Below, piece by piece: positions 1 to 7,315 of a stretch of 41,386 nucleotides of DNA (positions within the stretch are counted from its first letter, which is position 1; the number at the start of each line of letters is the position of its first letter). This stretch comes from Pseudomonas fuscovaginae SE-1 (GTDB lineage Bacteria; Pseudomonadota; Gammaproteobacteria; Pseudomonadales; Pseudomonadaceae), in assembly GCF_000364705.1 (NCBI RefSeq), contig NZ_AQOH01000258.1, positions 1-41,386 of the forward strand. Direction: 5' to 3'. The notes beneath the pieces were generated by a model that was not told where the DNA came from, ran no database searches, and saw only the letters and a program-made list of their open reading frames with translations. The position numbers and the translations under genes were made by a program.

Positions 1-449
1 TCGACACCTGGGCGCCGGGGGCACATGCCGGCACTTTCCGCGGCAACCAGATGGCCATGGCGACCGGTTCCGCGGTCATGCGCTACCTCAAGGAGCACGA
101 TCTGCCCGCCCATGCGCACGCCATGGGGGAGCGCCTGTGCGAACACCTGCGCCTGCTGCAGCGCGATTTCCCGCAGTTGGGTGATGTTCGCGGACGCGGG
201 CTGATGCTGGGGGTCGAGCTGGTCGATCCGGACGGCGCACCGGATGTTCAGGGCCACCCGCCAGCACTGCCACGACTGGCACCGCTGCTTCAGCGTGAGT
301 GCCTCAAGCGCGGCCTGATCCTCGAACTGGGCGGACGTCATGGCGGCGTGGTGCGTTTCCTGCCACCGCTGGTGATCACCGCCGCGCAGGTCGACGAAGT
401 GGCCCGGATCTTCGGTCAGGCCCTGGAGGCTGCGCTGCCCCAGCTCTAA
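1..449 (+). CDS. pvdH: Diaminobutyrate--2-oxoglutarate aminotransferase, C-terminal part (PvdH-like)
   Basis: The frame is open from base 3 and ends at TAA 447-449, giving the last ~148 residues of a class III PLP-dependent aminotransferase; the rest, including the PLP lysine, lies off the left edge. The recognisable block is HAGTFRGNQMAMA near the left edge, typical of diaminobutyrate aminotransferases, followed by the usual small C-terminal domain (GRGLMLGVEL, then RHGGVVRFLPPLVIT). PvdH converts aspartate semialdehyde to L-2,4-diaminobutyrate (Dab), which pyoverdine synthetases use in the chromophore. Its place directly before an mbtH gene and opposite the fpv operon is the P. aeruginosa pyoverdine arrangement. 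An EctB-type enzyme from ectoine synthesis is the main alternative by sequence, but no ectoine genes are near. The gene looks intact and is only cut by the window edge. Confidence 0.85.
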   Translation, partial: DTWAPGAHAGTFRGNQMAMATGSAVMRYLKEHDLPAHAHAMGERLCEHLRLLQRDFPQLGDVRGRGLMLGVELVDPDGAPDVQGHPPALPRLAPLLQRECLKRGLILELGGRHGGVVRFLPPLVITAAQVDEVARIFGQALEAALPQL

Positions 450-532
450 TTTTTTGCCGGGGCCGAACGTTTTCAACTACACGAGTGCCACGCAAACGGC
501 GTGGCCTCAACCCACTCTCATGGAGAACCGCA

Positions 533-751
533 ATGACTTCAGTATTCGATCGCGACGACATCGTCTTTCAGGTGGTGGTCAATCACGAGGAGCAGTATTC
601 GATCTGGCCGGACTACAAGGCAATCCCCAATGGCTGGCGAGCCGTGGGCAAGAGCGGCTTCAAGAAGGAGTGCCTGGCCTATATCGAGGAGGTCTGGACC
701 GACATGCGCCCCTTGAGCCTGCGCCAGAAGATGGACGCCCAGGTGGCCTGA
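533..751 (+). CDS. mbtH: MbtH-like protein (NRPS adenylation-domain partner)
   Basis: 72 residues, the usual MbtH length. The family signature is complete: NHEEQYSIWP at the front, PNGW and VGKSG in the middle, then CLAYIEEVWTDMRPLSLR near the end. MbtH-like proteins bind NRPS adenylation domains and are needed for their folding or activity; this one presumably serves the synthetases in the window and PvdL elsewhere. ATG 533 is chosen because the family begins close to this residue and a purine-rich TGGAGAA (521-527) sits at normal spacing; longer readings upstream have no family support. It lies 83 bp after the pvdH-like gene on the same strand, probably cotranscribed, and is followed by a strong terminator. 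P. aeruginosa has a thioesterase gene (PA2411) beside its mbtH; none is present here. Confidence 0.96.
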   Translation: MTSVFDRDDIVFQVVVNHEEQYSIWPDYKAIPNGWRAVGKSGFKKECLAYIEEVWTDMRPLSLRQKMDAQVA

Positions 752-760
752 TTGTCGCGC

Positions 761-800
761 GCCCAAAAAGGCACCTGCGAAGGTGCCTTTTTTATTGGGC
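761..800. terminator. Bidirectional Rho-independent terminator between mbtH and fpvF
   Basis: A perfect stem AGGCACCT (769-776) / AGGTGCCT (781-788) with a GCGA loop is extended by an A-tract on the left and a T-tract on the right, and by outer GCCC/GGGC arms (761-764 and 797-800). The symmetry lets it end transcripts from both the rightward pvdH-mbtH unit and the leftward fpv operon, whose last stop codon is 10 bp away. Confidence 0.93.
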
Positions 801-810
801 GTTTTCCGGG

Positions 811-1773
811 CTAGATCGGAGCCAGGGCATCCAGCACTTGTCTGATCGACCCTTCGAGCCCGGTCAACGGATCGACGTTCTCGGTTTCGAGTACCAGCAG
901 CGTGCTGCCAGCCTTGGCAATCGCCGCCTTCACCGCTTCCGGCGGCTGGCGGTGATCCAGCACCAGTTTCACATCGGCGTCCTTGAGGGTTTCGCTCAGT
1001 TTTGCCAGGGCCTCGGGTGTCCACTGCTCATCGCTGCGCGCATCGACCTGGATCAGCTCCAGGTTGAGCCCGCCGACCAGGTAGCCGAAGCGCTCGGAGA
1101 GGCTGAACACGCTGAGGTTGTCGGCCCTGGCCAGGCGCGTTTCGCTGTCGGCGCTGAGCTTGAGCAGGCGCTGCTTGAGCGTCGCCAGGTTGCTCTCGAT
1201 CTTCGGCTTGGCCGCAGGCGCCAGGCGCACCAGGTCGGCGGCGGTCACGTCGGCCATGCGCCCCAGGTTGTTGCTCGACAGCCATGGCTGGCTGTTCAGG
1301 CCATCGGTGCCCTGGCCTGGTTGCACCGCGATGCCTGGCAAGGCGCCATCCACCGGGCGTGCGGCGTCGACCTCGACGATGCGCACGTTGCTGCGCCGGG
1401 CCATGATGTACAGCGGATCATCCGGCCACAGCGAGCGCAGGCCGATCACTGCGTCGGCCTGGTTGGCCAGCTTCTGCAGGGCGGGAGCGCCACGGCCGCT
1501 GAAGTAGGCGCTCTGGCGGCTGCCGGGCAGGTTGGCGTCAGCGGCGCGTTGCAGTTCGACGCCGCTGTCCTTGAGCAGGATTTCACCGAGGCCGTAGGTG
1601 ACGGGCAGGCTGGCGAGGATACGCACGCTCTGTTTCTCGCCGCTGGCGTGCAGGGCCGCAGTGCCCAGGCCGTGGTTGGCGGTGATTGGCATCGGTGCCT
1701 GGCTGGAGAACGATGCGCTGCTGTAGAGGCCGCTCAGCAGCAGGGCAAGGGCGAGAGGGCGAAGATTTGGCAT
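811..1773 (-). CDS. fpvF: FpvF-like periplasmic binding protein (ferri-pyoverdine ABC system)
   Basis: 320 residues. The N-terminus (NLRPLALALLLSGLYSSASFS) is a signal peptide, so the protein should be periplasmic. The remainder has the shape of a cluster A-I (ZnuA/TroA-like) metal-binding protein, but the histidine-rich metal-site motifs found in its partner FpvC are missing, which fits a protein that binds the siderophore rather than bare metal. In P. aeruginosa FpvF is the second binding protein of the FpvCDEF transporter and is reported to bind pyoverdine and ferri-pyoverdine. It is the last gene of the leftward operon, and its ATG (1773-1771) directly abuts the fpvE stop codon. The assignment rests mainly on position and fold; sequence identity could not be measured. 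Confidence 0.85.
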   Translation of the reverse strand: MPNLRPLALALLLSGLYSSASFSSQAPMPITANHGLGTAALHASGEKQSVRILASLPVTYGLGEILLKDSGVELQRAADANLPGSRQSAYFSGRGAPALQKLANQADAVIGLRSLWPDDPLYIMARRSNVRIVEVDAARPVDGALPGIAVQPGQGTDGLNSQPWLSSNNLGRMADVTAADLVRLAPAAKPKIESNLATLKQRLLKLSADSETRLARADNLSVFSLSERFGYLVGGLNLELIQVDARSDEQWTPEALAKLSETLKDADVKLVLDHRQPPEAVKAAIAKAGSTLLVLETENVDPLTGLEGSIRQVLDALAPI

Positions 1774-2673
1774 TTATCCGATATTCCCTTTGAGACTGGG
1801 CACGGTACCGCGGGCGATCGCCGCCAGGGCGAAGCCGAGACCGGCCATCAGGATGATCGCCGCACCGGACGGTACGGGCAGGTCGAACAGGATCGGCAGC
1901 AGGATGCCGCTCAGGGTACTGACGGTGGCGATCGCCACGGAGATCCAGAAGAAACCCTTGAGCGACTGGCTGAGCAGGCGCGCGGCGGCGGCCGGGATCA
2001 CCAGCAGGGCACCGACCAGGATCGCGCCGATGACCTTCACGGCAGCCACGGTGATCAGCGTCACCAGCACCACGAACAGGTAGTCGAGGGCCTTCACCGC
2101 GACGCCGCGCACCGCCGCCAGTTGCGGGTTGAAGCTGGCCAGCATGATGCGGTTGTACAGCGGCAGGCTCAGGCCCAGCACCAGCGTGCCGACCACCAGC
2201 AGTACCAGCAGGTCGTTGCCGTTGACCGTCAGCACCGAACCGAATAGCACGTTTTCCAGGATGTGCACGTTGATCTTGCCAGCGAGCACCAGCAGCAGGC
2301 TGGCGCCGAGGGCCAGGGATACCGAGAGGAACACCCCGATCAGCGTATCGGGGGCCAGGCCGGTACGGTTGCGCAGGTAGTTGAGCAGTACACCGAACAG
2401 CAGGCAGTAGCCGAACAGGCTGCCATAGGGGCCGGTGTAGGGTTCGCCGAGCAGGATACCGATGGCCACGCCGGTCAGCGCCGCGTGCCCCACCGACTCG
2501 GAGAAGAATGCGAAGCGCTTGACCACCACCAGGGTGCCGAGGCCGCCCAGCACCGGGCCGATCAGCAGGCCGGCGAGCAGCGCGTTGATCACGAAACCGT
2601 AGGCCAGCGCGGCTGGCAGCAGGCCGTCGGTGGCCCAGCCCTGGATCATCAGGCGAAAGGCTTCATAGCTCAT
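1774..2673 (-). CDS. fpvE: FpvE-like ABC transporter permease (ZnuB family)
   Basis: 299 residues and almost entirely hydrophobic, with about eight predicted membrane helices. Typical ZnuB/MntB-family stretches are visible: FFSESVGHAALTGVAIG near the front and GAILVGALLVIPAAAARL in the second half. It is the inner-membrane channel of an ABC importer with FpvD (ATPase) and FpvC/FpvF (binding proteins); in P. aeruginosa this system handles iron or pyoverdine in the periplasm after ferri-pyoverdine enters by the outer-membrane receptor. I chose ATG 2673-2671 (MSYEAFRLMI) because it overlaps the fpvD stop as ATGA and places the N-terminus where the family begins; a reading extended into fpvD to 2832 has no family support. 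Confidence 0.92.
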   Translation of the reverse strand: MSYEAFRLMIQGWATDGLLPAALAYGFVINALLAGLLIGPVLGGLGTLVVVKRFAFFSESVGHAALTGVAIGILLGEPYTGPYGSLFGYCLLFGVLLNYLRNRTGLAPDTLIGVFLSVSLALGASLLLVLAGKINVHILENVLFGSVLTVNGNDLLVLLVVGTLVLGLSLPLYNRIMLASFNPQLAAVRGVAVKALDYLFVVLVTLITVAAVKVIGAILVGALLVIPAAAARLLSQSLKGFFWISVAIATVSTLSGILLPILFDLPVPSGAAIILMAGLGFALAAIARGTVPSLKGNIG

Positions 2674-3422
2674 GGTCGGGCACCCTCGCTGCGTGGATGG
2701 GTGGAGAACAGCGTCAGCAGGCGCTCCGGGGTCAGTGCCTCGGCAGGGGAGGCGTCGAACAGGATTCGCCGGTTGAGGCCGGTGACCCGATCGGCCAGGC
2801 GCTTGACCGCCTCCAGGTCGTGTTCGATCCACAGCACGGTGATGCCGGCGCGGCGCCAGTCACCGAGCAGGCGCTCGAACACCTGGATGCCGGCTTCGTC
2901 GAGGGCCGACATCGGTTCGTCGAGCACCAGCAGTTGTGGCGCAGGGATCAAGCCCTGGGCCAGCAGCACCCGCTGGCGCTCGCCACCGGACAGGGCACCC
3001 ATGCGCCGCTTGCGCTTGTCCCGCATGCCGACCCGCTCCAGCGCTTCGCCGATCGCCCCGGCGAAGTGCTGCGACAGGCCGAGGAAGGCCGGGCGGCGCT
3101 GGCACATGGCAGCCATGAAATCGTCGACGGTCATCGGCAGGCCACGGTCGAACTCCAGCGCCTGGGGGACGTAGCCGATGGTGCCCGGTGCACCCTGCCA
3201 TTGCAGGCTCAGGTGGCCCTGGTGCGGCATCTGCCCGAGCAGGGTCTTGATCAGCGAACTTTTGCCACCGCCGTTGGGACCGACCAGCGCATGCACGTGG
3301 CCGGGGCGGACCTGGAAGCTGACATTGTCGAGAATGGTGGTGCGGCCCAGGGTCAGGTTGATCCCGTCGAAGTCCAGGGTCGGCCCGTTGGCGATGCGCT
3401 CGATGCTCTCGGCGGCGGTCAT
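2670..3422 (-). CDS. fpvD: FpvD-like ABC transporter ATPase
   Basis: 250 residues, a single nucleotide-binding domain. Walker A is GPNGGGKSS (48-56), the ABC signature LSGGERQRV starts at about 144, Walker B is LLVLDEP (164-170) and the switch histidine is in WIEHD (H201). All catalytic motifs are intact. It powers import by the FpvE channel from the cytoplasmic face; the closest general family is ZnuC/MntA-type metal importers, and the specific FpvD call comes from the conserved operon. It is linked by 4-bp ATGA overlaps to fpvC upstream and fpvE downstream, so the three transporter proteins are probably made in a coupled way. Confidence 0.94.
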   Translation of the reverse strand: MTAAESIERIANGPTLDFDGINLTLGRTTILDNVSFQVRPGHVHALVGPNGGGKSSLIKTLLGQMPHQGHLSLQWQGAPGTIGYVPQALEFDRGLPMTVDDFMAAMCQRRPAFLGLSQHFAGAIGEALERVGMRDKRKRRMGALSGGERQRVLLAQGLIPAPQLLVLDEPMSALDEAGIQVFERLLGDWRRAGITVLWIEHDLEAVKRLADRVTGLNRRILFDASPAEALTPERLLTLFSTHPRSEGARP

Positions 3423-4348
3423 GCGCCCGCCTCCTGGATCGCCTTGACCACGGTGTTGAGGTTGTTGCTCATTTCCTTCTCGTACTTGTCGGCGGTGTAG
3501 TCACCGTAGGAAATGTGCGACAGCGGGTAGAGCTTCACCCCGGACTCGCGCTGGATGGTCTCGACGTAGGTGGACGGGAAGTCCAGCTCCGAGAAGATCA
3601 CCTTCACATCCAGCTCGCGCAGTTGGTCGATGGTTTTCTTCAATTGGCTCGGACTCGGCTCGATCCCGTGGGCCGGCTCGACCACGGCGGTGACTTCCAG
3701 GCCGAACTCGCGCAGCAGGTAGTCATAGGCCGCATGCACCGTCGCTACCCGCAGGTCGGCGTTGGGCGCCTGGGTCAGTTTCGCCAGGGCGTCGGCGCGC
3801 AGCTGGCGCAGGCGCTTGCCGTAGGCGCGGGCGTTGGCGGTGTAGAACCTGGCGTTGTCCGGGTCGAGCTTGCCCAGTTCGCGGGCGATGTTGTTGACCT
3901 GGGCGATGGACGCGCTGATGGACAGGAAGGTGTGCGGGTTGACCACCTTGCCGGCGCCACGTGCGGCGATACCGGTGGCAGCCAGCAGCGGTACGTTCTC
4001 GTTGGCCTCGATCAGCGGGATCTGTGGTTTCTCACTGGCGGCGATCATGCGGTCGGCGAAGTCGTCGTGGCCGACTCCGTTGAGCACGATCACGTCCAGC
4101 GTGCCGATGCGCTTGATGTCCTCGGCCCGTGGCTCGTAGGCATGGGGGTTGAAGCCGGCCGGGATCAGCGGCACCACCTCGGCCTTGTCGCCGACGATAT
4201 TGGCCACGTAGCTGTAGTAGGGGTGCAGGGTGATGCCGATGCGCAGGCGCTTGGCGGTGTCGGCATGGACCTGGAAGGTCGACAGGAGCGGCGCGAGCAG
4301 CAGGGCCAGGAGCAGGCGACGGCGGCTGAACAGGGCTGAAATGGACAT
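3419..4348 (-). CDS. fpvC: FpvC-like periplasmic iron-binding protein (cluster A-I)
   Basis: 309 residues with an N-terminal arginine-rich signal peptide (RRRLLLALLLAPLLSTF, probable cleavage after VHA at 29). The mature protein is a ZnuA/PsaA-like metal-binding protein. Candidate metal ligands are H69 in NPHAYEP, H139 in NPHTFLS, H205 in ATVHAAYDY and E254 or D256 in FSELDFPS, the usual three-His plus acidic pattern of the family. In P. aeruginosa FpvC is the periplasmic iron acceptor when iron is released reductively from pyoverdine by FpvG/FpvH. The intact metal site here, against its absence in FpvF, supports a division of labour between the two binding proteins. It follows fpvK after 41 bp, the only real gap inside the operon, and overlaps fpvD by ATGA. 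Confidence 0.93.
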   Translation of the reverse strand: MSISALFSRRRLLLALLLAPLLSTFQVHADTAKRLRIGITLHPYYSYVANIVGDKAEVVPLIPAGFNPHAYEPRAEDIKRIGTLDVIVLNGVGHDDFADRMIAASEKPQIPLIEANENVPLLAATGIAARGAGKVVNPHTFLSISASIAQVNNIARELGKLDPDNARFYTANARAYGKRLRQLRADALAKLTQAPNADLRVATVHAAYDYLLREFGLEVTAVVEPAHGIEPSPSQLKKTIDQLRELDVKVIFSELDFPSTYVETIQRESGVKLYPLSHISYGDYTADKYEKEMSNNLNTVVKAIQEAGA

Positions 4349-4389
4349 GAGGGGGCGATCTTCTCCGGGTGAACGGTGTTTGGAGCGGC

Positions 4390-4965
4390 TCAGTGGCGAT
4401 GCTGGCGGGTCACGCCGGCGTCGAATTGCGCGACCACCTGCTGCCAGCCAGCGGCAATCAGGGCGCTGTCGGCAAGGTCGCCGGGCACTGTCGGGTTGGC
4501 GTTGCGCGTGAGCCAGATATCCGGCGCGGCATTCGCGTCACTGCCGATCCGCATCAGGAACGAGCCGGCTGTCGTCGGGACCTGGCTCAGACCGAGGTAC
4601 GCGGGCGACTCCAGCAACTGCCAGCGGTGGCCGCCGCGGCTGACCGAGCTGGCATCCTGGGCGAAGGGCGCGAAGCCTTCCTCGGCCAGTTGCGCGGGGG
4701 AGGGCAGGGCCTGCTGGTCCTGCTGCAGCAGGTGGATCTCGTCGAGGGTGACCCGCAGGTCGGCGTAGATGCCCTGTTCGCCCGGCGTGAGGTCGCGGCG
4801 GGCATCCAGTTGGTGGGCCGCGACCGGCGCGACATCCTGTTTCTCGCCGTGCAGGGCCACCACGCAACCGGCGACCAGCAGCACGACCAGGCAAAACAGC
4901 AGGACGTAGAGGGTTTCGTGGCCGGCACCGGCGGGGCGTACAACCTGGCTGGTAGAGGTACTCAT
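4390..4965 (-). CDS. fpvK: FpvK-like membrane-anchored protein
   Basis: 191 residues. One membrane helix near the N-terminus (about 18-38, LYVLLFCLVVLLVAGCVVAL) is followed by a soluble region that should face the periplasm. I see no catalytic motif. The identification as FpvK rests on its place between fpvJ and fpvC, as in P. aeruginosa, and on matching size and topology. FpvK belongs to the FpvGHJK inner-membrane complex that helps strip iron from pyoverdine; its own role is not settled. The ATG (4965) overlaps the fpvJ stop by ATGA, so it is translationally coupled. The protein ends in the basic, histidine-containing tail TRQHRH. Confidence 0.83.
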   Translation of the reverse strand: MSTSTSQVVRPAGAGHETLYVLLFCLVVLLVAGCVVALHGEKQDVAPVAAHQLDARRDLTPGEQGIYADLRVTLDEIHLLQQDQQALPSPAQLAEEGFAPFAQDASSVSRGGHRWQLLESPAYLGLSQVPTTAGSFLMRIGSDANAAPDIWLTRNANPTVPGDLADSALIAAGWQQVVAQFDAGVTRQHRH

Positions 4966-5318
4966 GGGGCTTCGATGTCCGCCTTGTCCACTTCCACGAC
5001 GTGACCGGGGCCGGCGTCGAACAGCACGTAGAAGTCGCCATCGGGTTTCTTGAAGGTCAGCGTCGAGTCATCGCCCAGCTTGCCGGGCAGCAGCACGGTT
5101 TCGTCATAGCCGATCACGTCCAGGGTGACGCCGGCGGCGCCGCTGCCATCGGAAAAACCGCCCTTGCACTGGATCTGCTCGGTGTCGATCTGCTTGCACT
5201 CGCACATCGGGTTATGGGCCCAGGCATTCAGGCTGAGGCCACTGGCTGTCAGCAGCAGCGCACGGCTCAGCAGCCGTCGCGGGGTTGTCGACGAGAGGAA
5301 ACGAGGCAATGGATTCAT
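4962..5318 (-). CDS. fpvJ: FpvJ-like small periplasmic protein with clustered cysteines
   Basis: 118 residues. The N-terminus has the twin-arginine-like stretch TTPRRLLSRALLLTASG followed by a probable signal-peptidase site after NAWA (34). The mature protein would begin HNPMCECKQ, with Cys39 and Cys41 (CxC) and a third Cys51 close by. I chose ATG 5318-5316 because it gives an immediate signal peptide and overlaps the fpvH stop codon; longer readings upstream run through fpvH in another frame. In P. aeruginosa FpvJ is part of the inner-membrane/periplasmic pyoverdine iron-release complex with no known catalytic role. The cysteine cluster could bind metal or a disulfide partner, which is inference. 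It overlaps fpvK by 4 bp. Confidence 0.85.
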   Translation of the reverse strand: MNPLPRFLSSTTPRRLLSRALLLTASGLSLNAWAHNPMCECKQIDTEQIQCKGGFSDGSGAAGVTLDVIGYDETVLLPGKLGDDSTLTFKKPDGDFYVLFDAGPGHVVEVDKADIEAP

Positions 5319-5854
5319 GGGCGGGCACCTTGTTTTTTCAGCCAGGCAATGGTGAGTGGCGAGGCCTTGCTCAGGGGGACGGAGGCCTGGTGGACCGAGC
5401 CGTCCCAGCCTTCGAGGGTGACCCACAGCTCGGCGTCGTCGGCGGTGTTTTGCGGGATCGGCACGACGGCGCCCATGCGGTAGGGCGTGCCGAAGAAGAT
5501 CACCCCGGCGGCCCGCAGGCTGCGCGGCTTGCCGACGCGCAGGTAGGTGGCCTTGACCTGTTCGCCGCACGCGGCGCAGAGCGTGGCATTGAAACTCTTG
5601 AAGTAGCCGGCGGGACCATCGCGGCGCGGTGCCTCGTCCCACAGTTCGGCCAGTTGCAGGCTCCAGGGGCCGGCCTGCAACGTCTGGACGTGCTGGCCCA
5701 ATCCGCTGTCGCCACGAAACAGTGCCGCGTCGGAGAAGTAGCGCGGCATGAAGCCCAGCGGGATCAGCACCAGCAGAATGTTCAGATGAAAGCGCCACTT
5801 GTGCCAGAGGCGGTTCAGGGGCGAGATCGGTTGTACCGCTTCAGCCTTGCTCAC
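5315..5854 (-). CDS. fpvH: FpvH-like membrane-anchored protein of the iron-release complex
   Basis: 179 residues from GTG 5854-5852, chosen because it overlaps the fpvG stop as GTGA and the product starts shortly before the membrane helix; an ATG reading starting at 6043 would run ~190 bp inside fpvG. One membrane helix (about 22-36, FHLNILLVLIPLGFM) leaves a large periplasmic domain. That domain holds a CxxC motif, Cys93-Ala-Ala-Cys96. In P. aeruginosa FpvH works with the reductase FpvG in releasing iron from pyoverdine. The CxxC could be redox-active or bind metal; I do not know whether it is conserved in the family. The stop overlaps the fpvJ start by 4 bp. Confidence 0.87.
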   Translation of the reverse strand: MSKAEAVQPISPLNRLWHKWRFHLNILLVLIPLGFMPRYFSDAALFRGDSGLGQHVQTLQAGPWSLQLAELWDEAPRRDGPAGYFKSFNATLCAACGEQVKATYLRVGKPRSLRAAGVIFFGTPYRMGAVVPIPQNTADDAELWVTLEGWDGSVHQASVPLSKASPLTIAWLKKQGARP

Positions 5855-7059
5855 AGGTTGACCTCCGGGGTTTCGGCGCCGAGGGTGGTACGGGGCCTGG
5901 CCTTTTCGGCTCGCTCGGCCTTGTGGCTGCGTTTCAGGGCATTGAGCGTGGCCAGCACGGTGCGCTTGCTCCAGATCAGCAGGCCGCTGAGCACCATCAT
6001 GCTCAGCAGCAGGCCGAAGAAGAACCAGATCAGCTTGACCCACAGCCCACCGAAGTCACCGGTGTGCAGCGGTCGCATGGACTCGGTGACGAACTCCAGG
6101 CCCGTGCGGTCCGACAGCAGGCGCGACTGTTCGACCTTGCCGTTGTAGGGGTTCAGTTCCAGGGTCTGGTACATCAGCGGGTACCAACTGCGGCCGCCGA
6201 CCTCGATGGCACTGTAGGCGTTGCCCGGCAGGCTGATGAAGCTGGCATCGAGCCCGGGTACCTGTTGCTGGGCGATGCGCAGGGCTTCGTCGGCACCGAG
6301 TCTCGGGGCCGCTCGACCATCGGCCGTCAACGGTGCGCTGTCGTGGGAGATGATGGCCGGGATGGGCCGGGTGGCGATGCTGATCTGGTTGTCGGCGAGA
6401 ATCGCCTGGATCAGGAACCAGGTGCCGGTGATAGAGATCACCGCGATGAACCAGATCGACCAGATCCCGCTCAGGCGATGGAAGTCTCCCCAGAAGATCC
6501 GGGCCCCGTGGTTGAAGCGCAGGGTTGGCTTGAGAAAGCCTTTCCAGAAGCGTTTGTAGACCACCAGGCCGGTGATCAGCGAGGCCAGCATCGGTATACC
6601 CAGCAGCGATACCAGGTACCAGCCCCAGCTGTGGCCGTTGGTGAACGGTACCAGCCACCAGCCATGCAAGGCCCGGGTGAAGTTCTTGAAGTTGAACTGC
6701 GGACTGATGCCCTGGATCACCCCGGTGTAGGGATTGACGTAGACCGTCACCGAGCGTCCGTCCGGATAGCCGATATCGGCCAGCAGGGCGAAGTGGCTTT
6801 CGTCCGGGCGCTGGATCGACTGCACGATCAGCTCGGGCTCATTCTTCCTGATGGCGGCCAGCACCTGGTCGTAGCTGAGCAAGGGCGCGTCATCGGAGGG
6901 TTTGCTGGCGCGGATGTCGGGGTTGGCCAGCCAGACGATCTCCTGGCTGACCACCGCCAGGGTGCCGGTGACACAGACGATCAGGACAAAGAACCAGATG
7001 GGTAGCGCCAGCCAGCTATGGACCAGGAACCAGATTTTCGAGCGGGACTTCTTGGACAT
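5851..7059 (-). CDS. fpvG: FpvG-like PepSY transmembrane iron reductase
   Basis: 402 residues, a PepSY-associated transmembrane protein. Helix 1 spans about 9-37; a PepSY-like region with the dyad YVNPYTGVIQGI follows (about 60-125); further helices lie near 145-168, 197-220 and 350-378. Histidines at or beside helices (H14, H132, H143, H184, H194 and the one in RPLHTGDFGG near the C-terminus) are candidate haem ligands, as in PepSY ferric reductases. In P. aeruginosa FpvG reduces Fe(III)-pyoverdine in the periplasm and frees the siderophore for recycling. It is the first gene of the leftward operon. ATG 7059 is chosen because helix 1 follows directly; the longer reading from 7242 adds a low-complexity arginine/serine stretch crossing the promoter region. 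No clear promoter was recognised for this strand. Confidence 0.93.
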   Translation of the reverse strand: MSKKSRSKIWFLVHSWLALPIWFFVLIVCVTGTLAVVSQEIVWLANPDIRASKPSDDAPLLSYDQVLAAIRKNEPELIVQSIQRPDESHFALLADIGYPDGRSVTVYVNPYTGVIQGISPQFNFKNFTRALHGWWLVPFTNGHSWGWYLVSLLGIPMLASLITGLVVYKRFWKGFLKPTLRFNHGARIFWGDFHRLSGIWSIWFIAVISITGTWFLIQAILADNQISIATRPIPAIISHDSAPLTADGRAAPRLGADEALRIAQQQVPGLDASFISLPGNAYSAIEVGGRSWYPLMYQTLELNPYNGKVEQSRLLSDRTGLEFVTESMRPLHTGDFGGLWVKLIWFFFGLLLSMMVLSGLLIWSKRTVLATLNALKRSHKAERAEKARPRTTLGAETPEVNL

Positions 7060-7226
7060 GGAAAGCGGATTCTCGACATCGGAGGAGGGTGCGGGGCCTG
7101 AGAGGGACCGCGCGCCCGAAAAAACCGGTCGTGGCTTTTGCCTACGCGAACGGCTGCATCTAAATGAGACGAATGAGCGGGCAAAAAACGCAGGGCTATA
7201 TGAAAGTAAATGTTTCAGTGGCCGAC

Positions 7227-7247
7227 AGCCGGTGTCCGGCACCGGCT
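7227..7247. repeat. Perfect 8-bp inverted repeat abutting a PvdS promoter
   Basis: AGCCGGTG (7227-7234) and CACCGGCT (7240-7247) are perfect inverted arms around a 5-base spacer TCCGG. The last base of the right arm is the first base of the -35-like TAATT element of the PvdS promoter. It could be an operator, or a hairpin followed by a short T-run that ends transcription coming from the left. No known binding site was recognised. Confidence 0.75.
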
Positions 7248-7270
7248 AATTTTCCCCCTCGACCATCCGT
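7247..7270 (+). promoter_or_regulatory. Near-consensus PvdS (iron-starvation) promoter for the hydroxylase
   Basis: GC-TAATT (TAATT at 7247-7251), a 16-base spacer beginning TTCCCCC, and CGT at 7268-7270. The PvdS iron-starvation box is TAAAT, 16 or 17 bases, then CGT; here one base differs (TAATT for TAAAT). It lies 76 bp before the hydroxylase start, on the same strand. PvdS is the Fur-repressed ECF sigma factor that switches on pyoverdine genes in iron-poor cells. Confidence 0.75.
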
Positions 7271-7292
7271 TCCCTCCTGTGAAACCCGCTGT

Positions 7293-7315
7293 GCCCCACG
7301 TACGGGCGTTGGGGC
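7293..7315 (+). other. GC-rich hairpin in the hydroxylase leader
   Basis: GCCCCA (7293-7298) and TGGGGC (7310-7315) pair, with a further CG/CG pairing inside across a one-base bulge. It lies between the PvdS-type promoter and the ribosome binding site AGGGAGA (7331-7337), so it would be in the 5' untranslated RNA. A role is not evident and it may be chance in GC-rich DNA. Confidence 0.35.

Noticed and set aside
1..449. Short aminotransferase as a pseudogene
   Set aside because: The frame is open to the left edge and continues the family sequence upstream of the first ATG, so it is only cut by the window.
454..2247. Plus-strand open frame of about 597 codons across mbtH, the terminator and fpvF/fpvE
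   Set aside because: It crosses a strong terminator and is the antisense of clear transporter genes; its composition is low-complexity Gln/His/Arg.
7161..7211. TAAAT at 7161-7165 and 7207-7211 as PvdS boxes
   Set aside because: Neither has CGT at 16 or 17 bases downstream.
7060..7242. Longer start for FpvG
   Set aside because: The extension is Arg/Ser-rich without family features and covers the intergenic regulatory region; the membrane helix begins right after ATG 7059.
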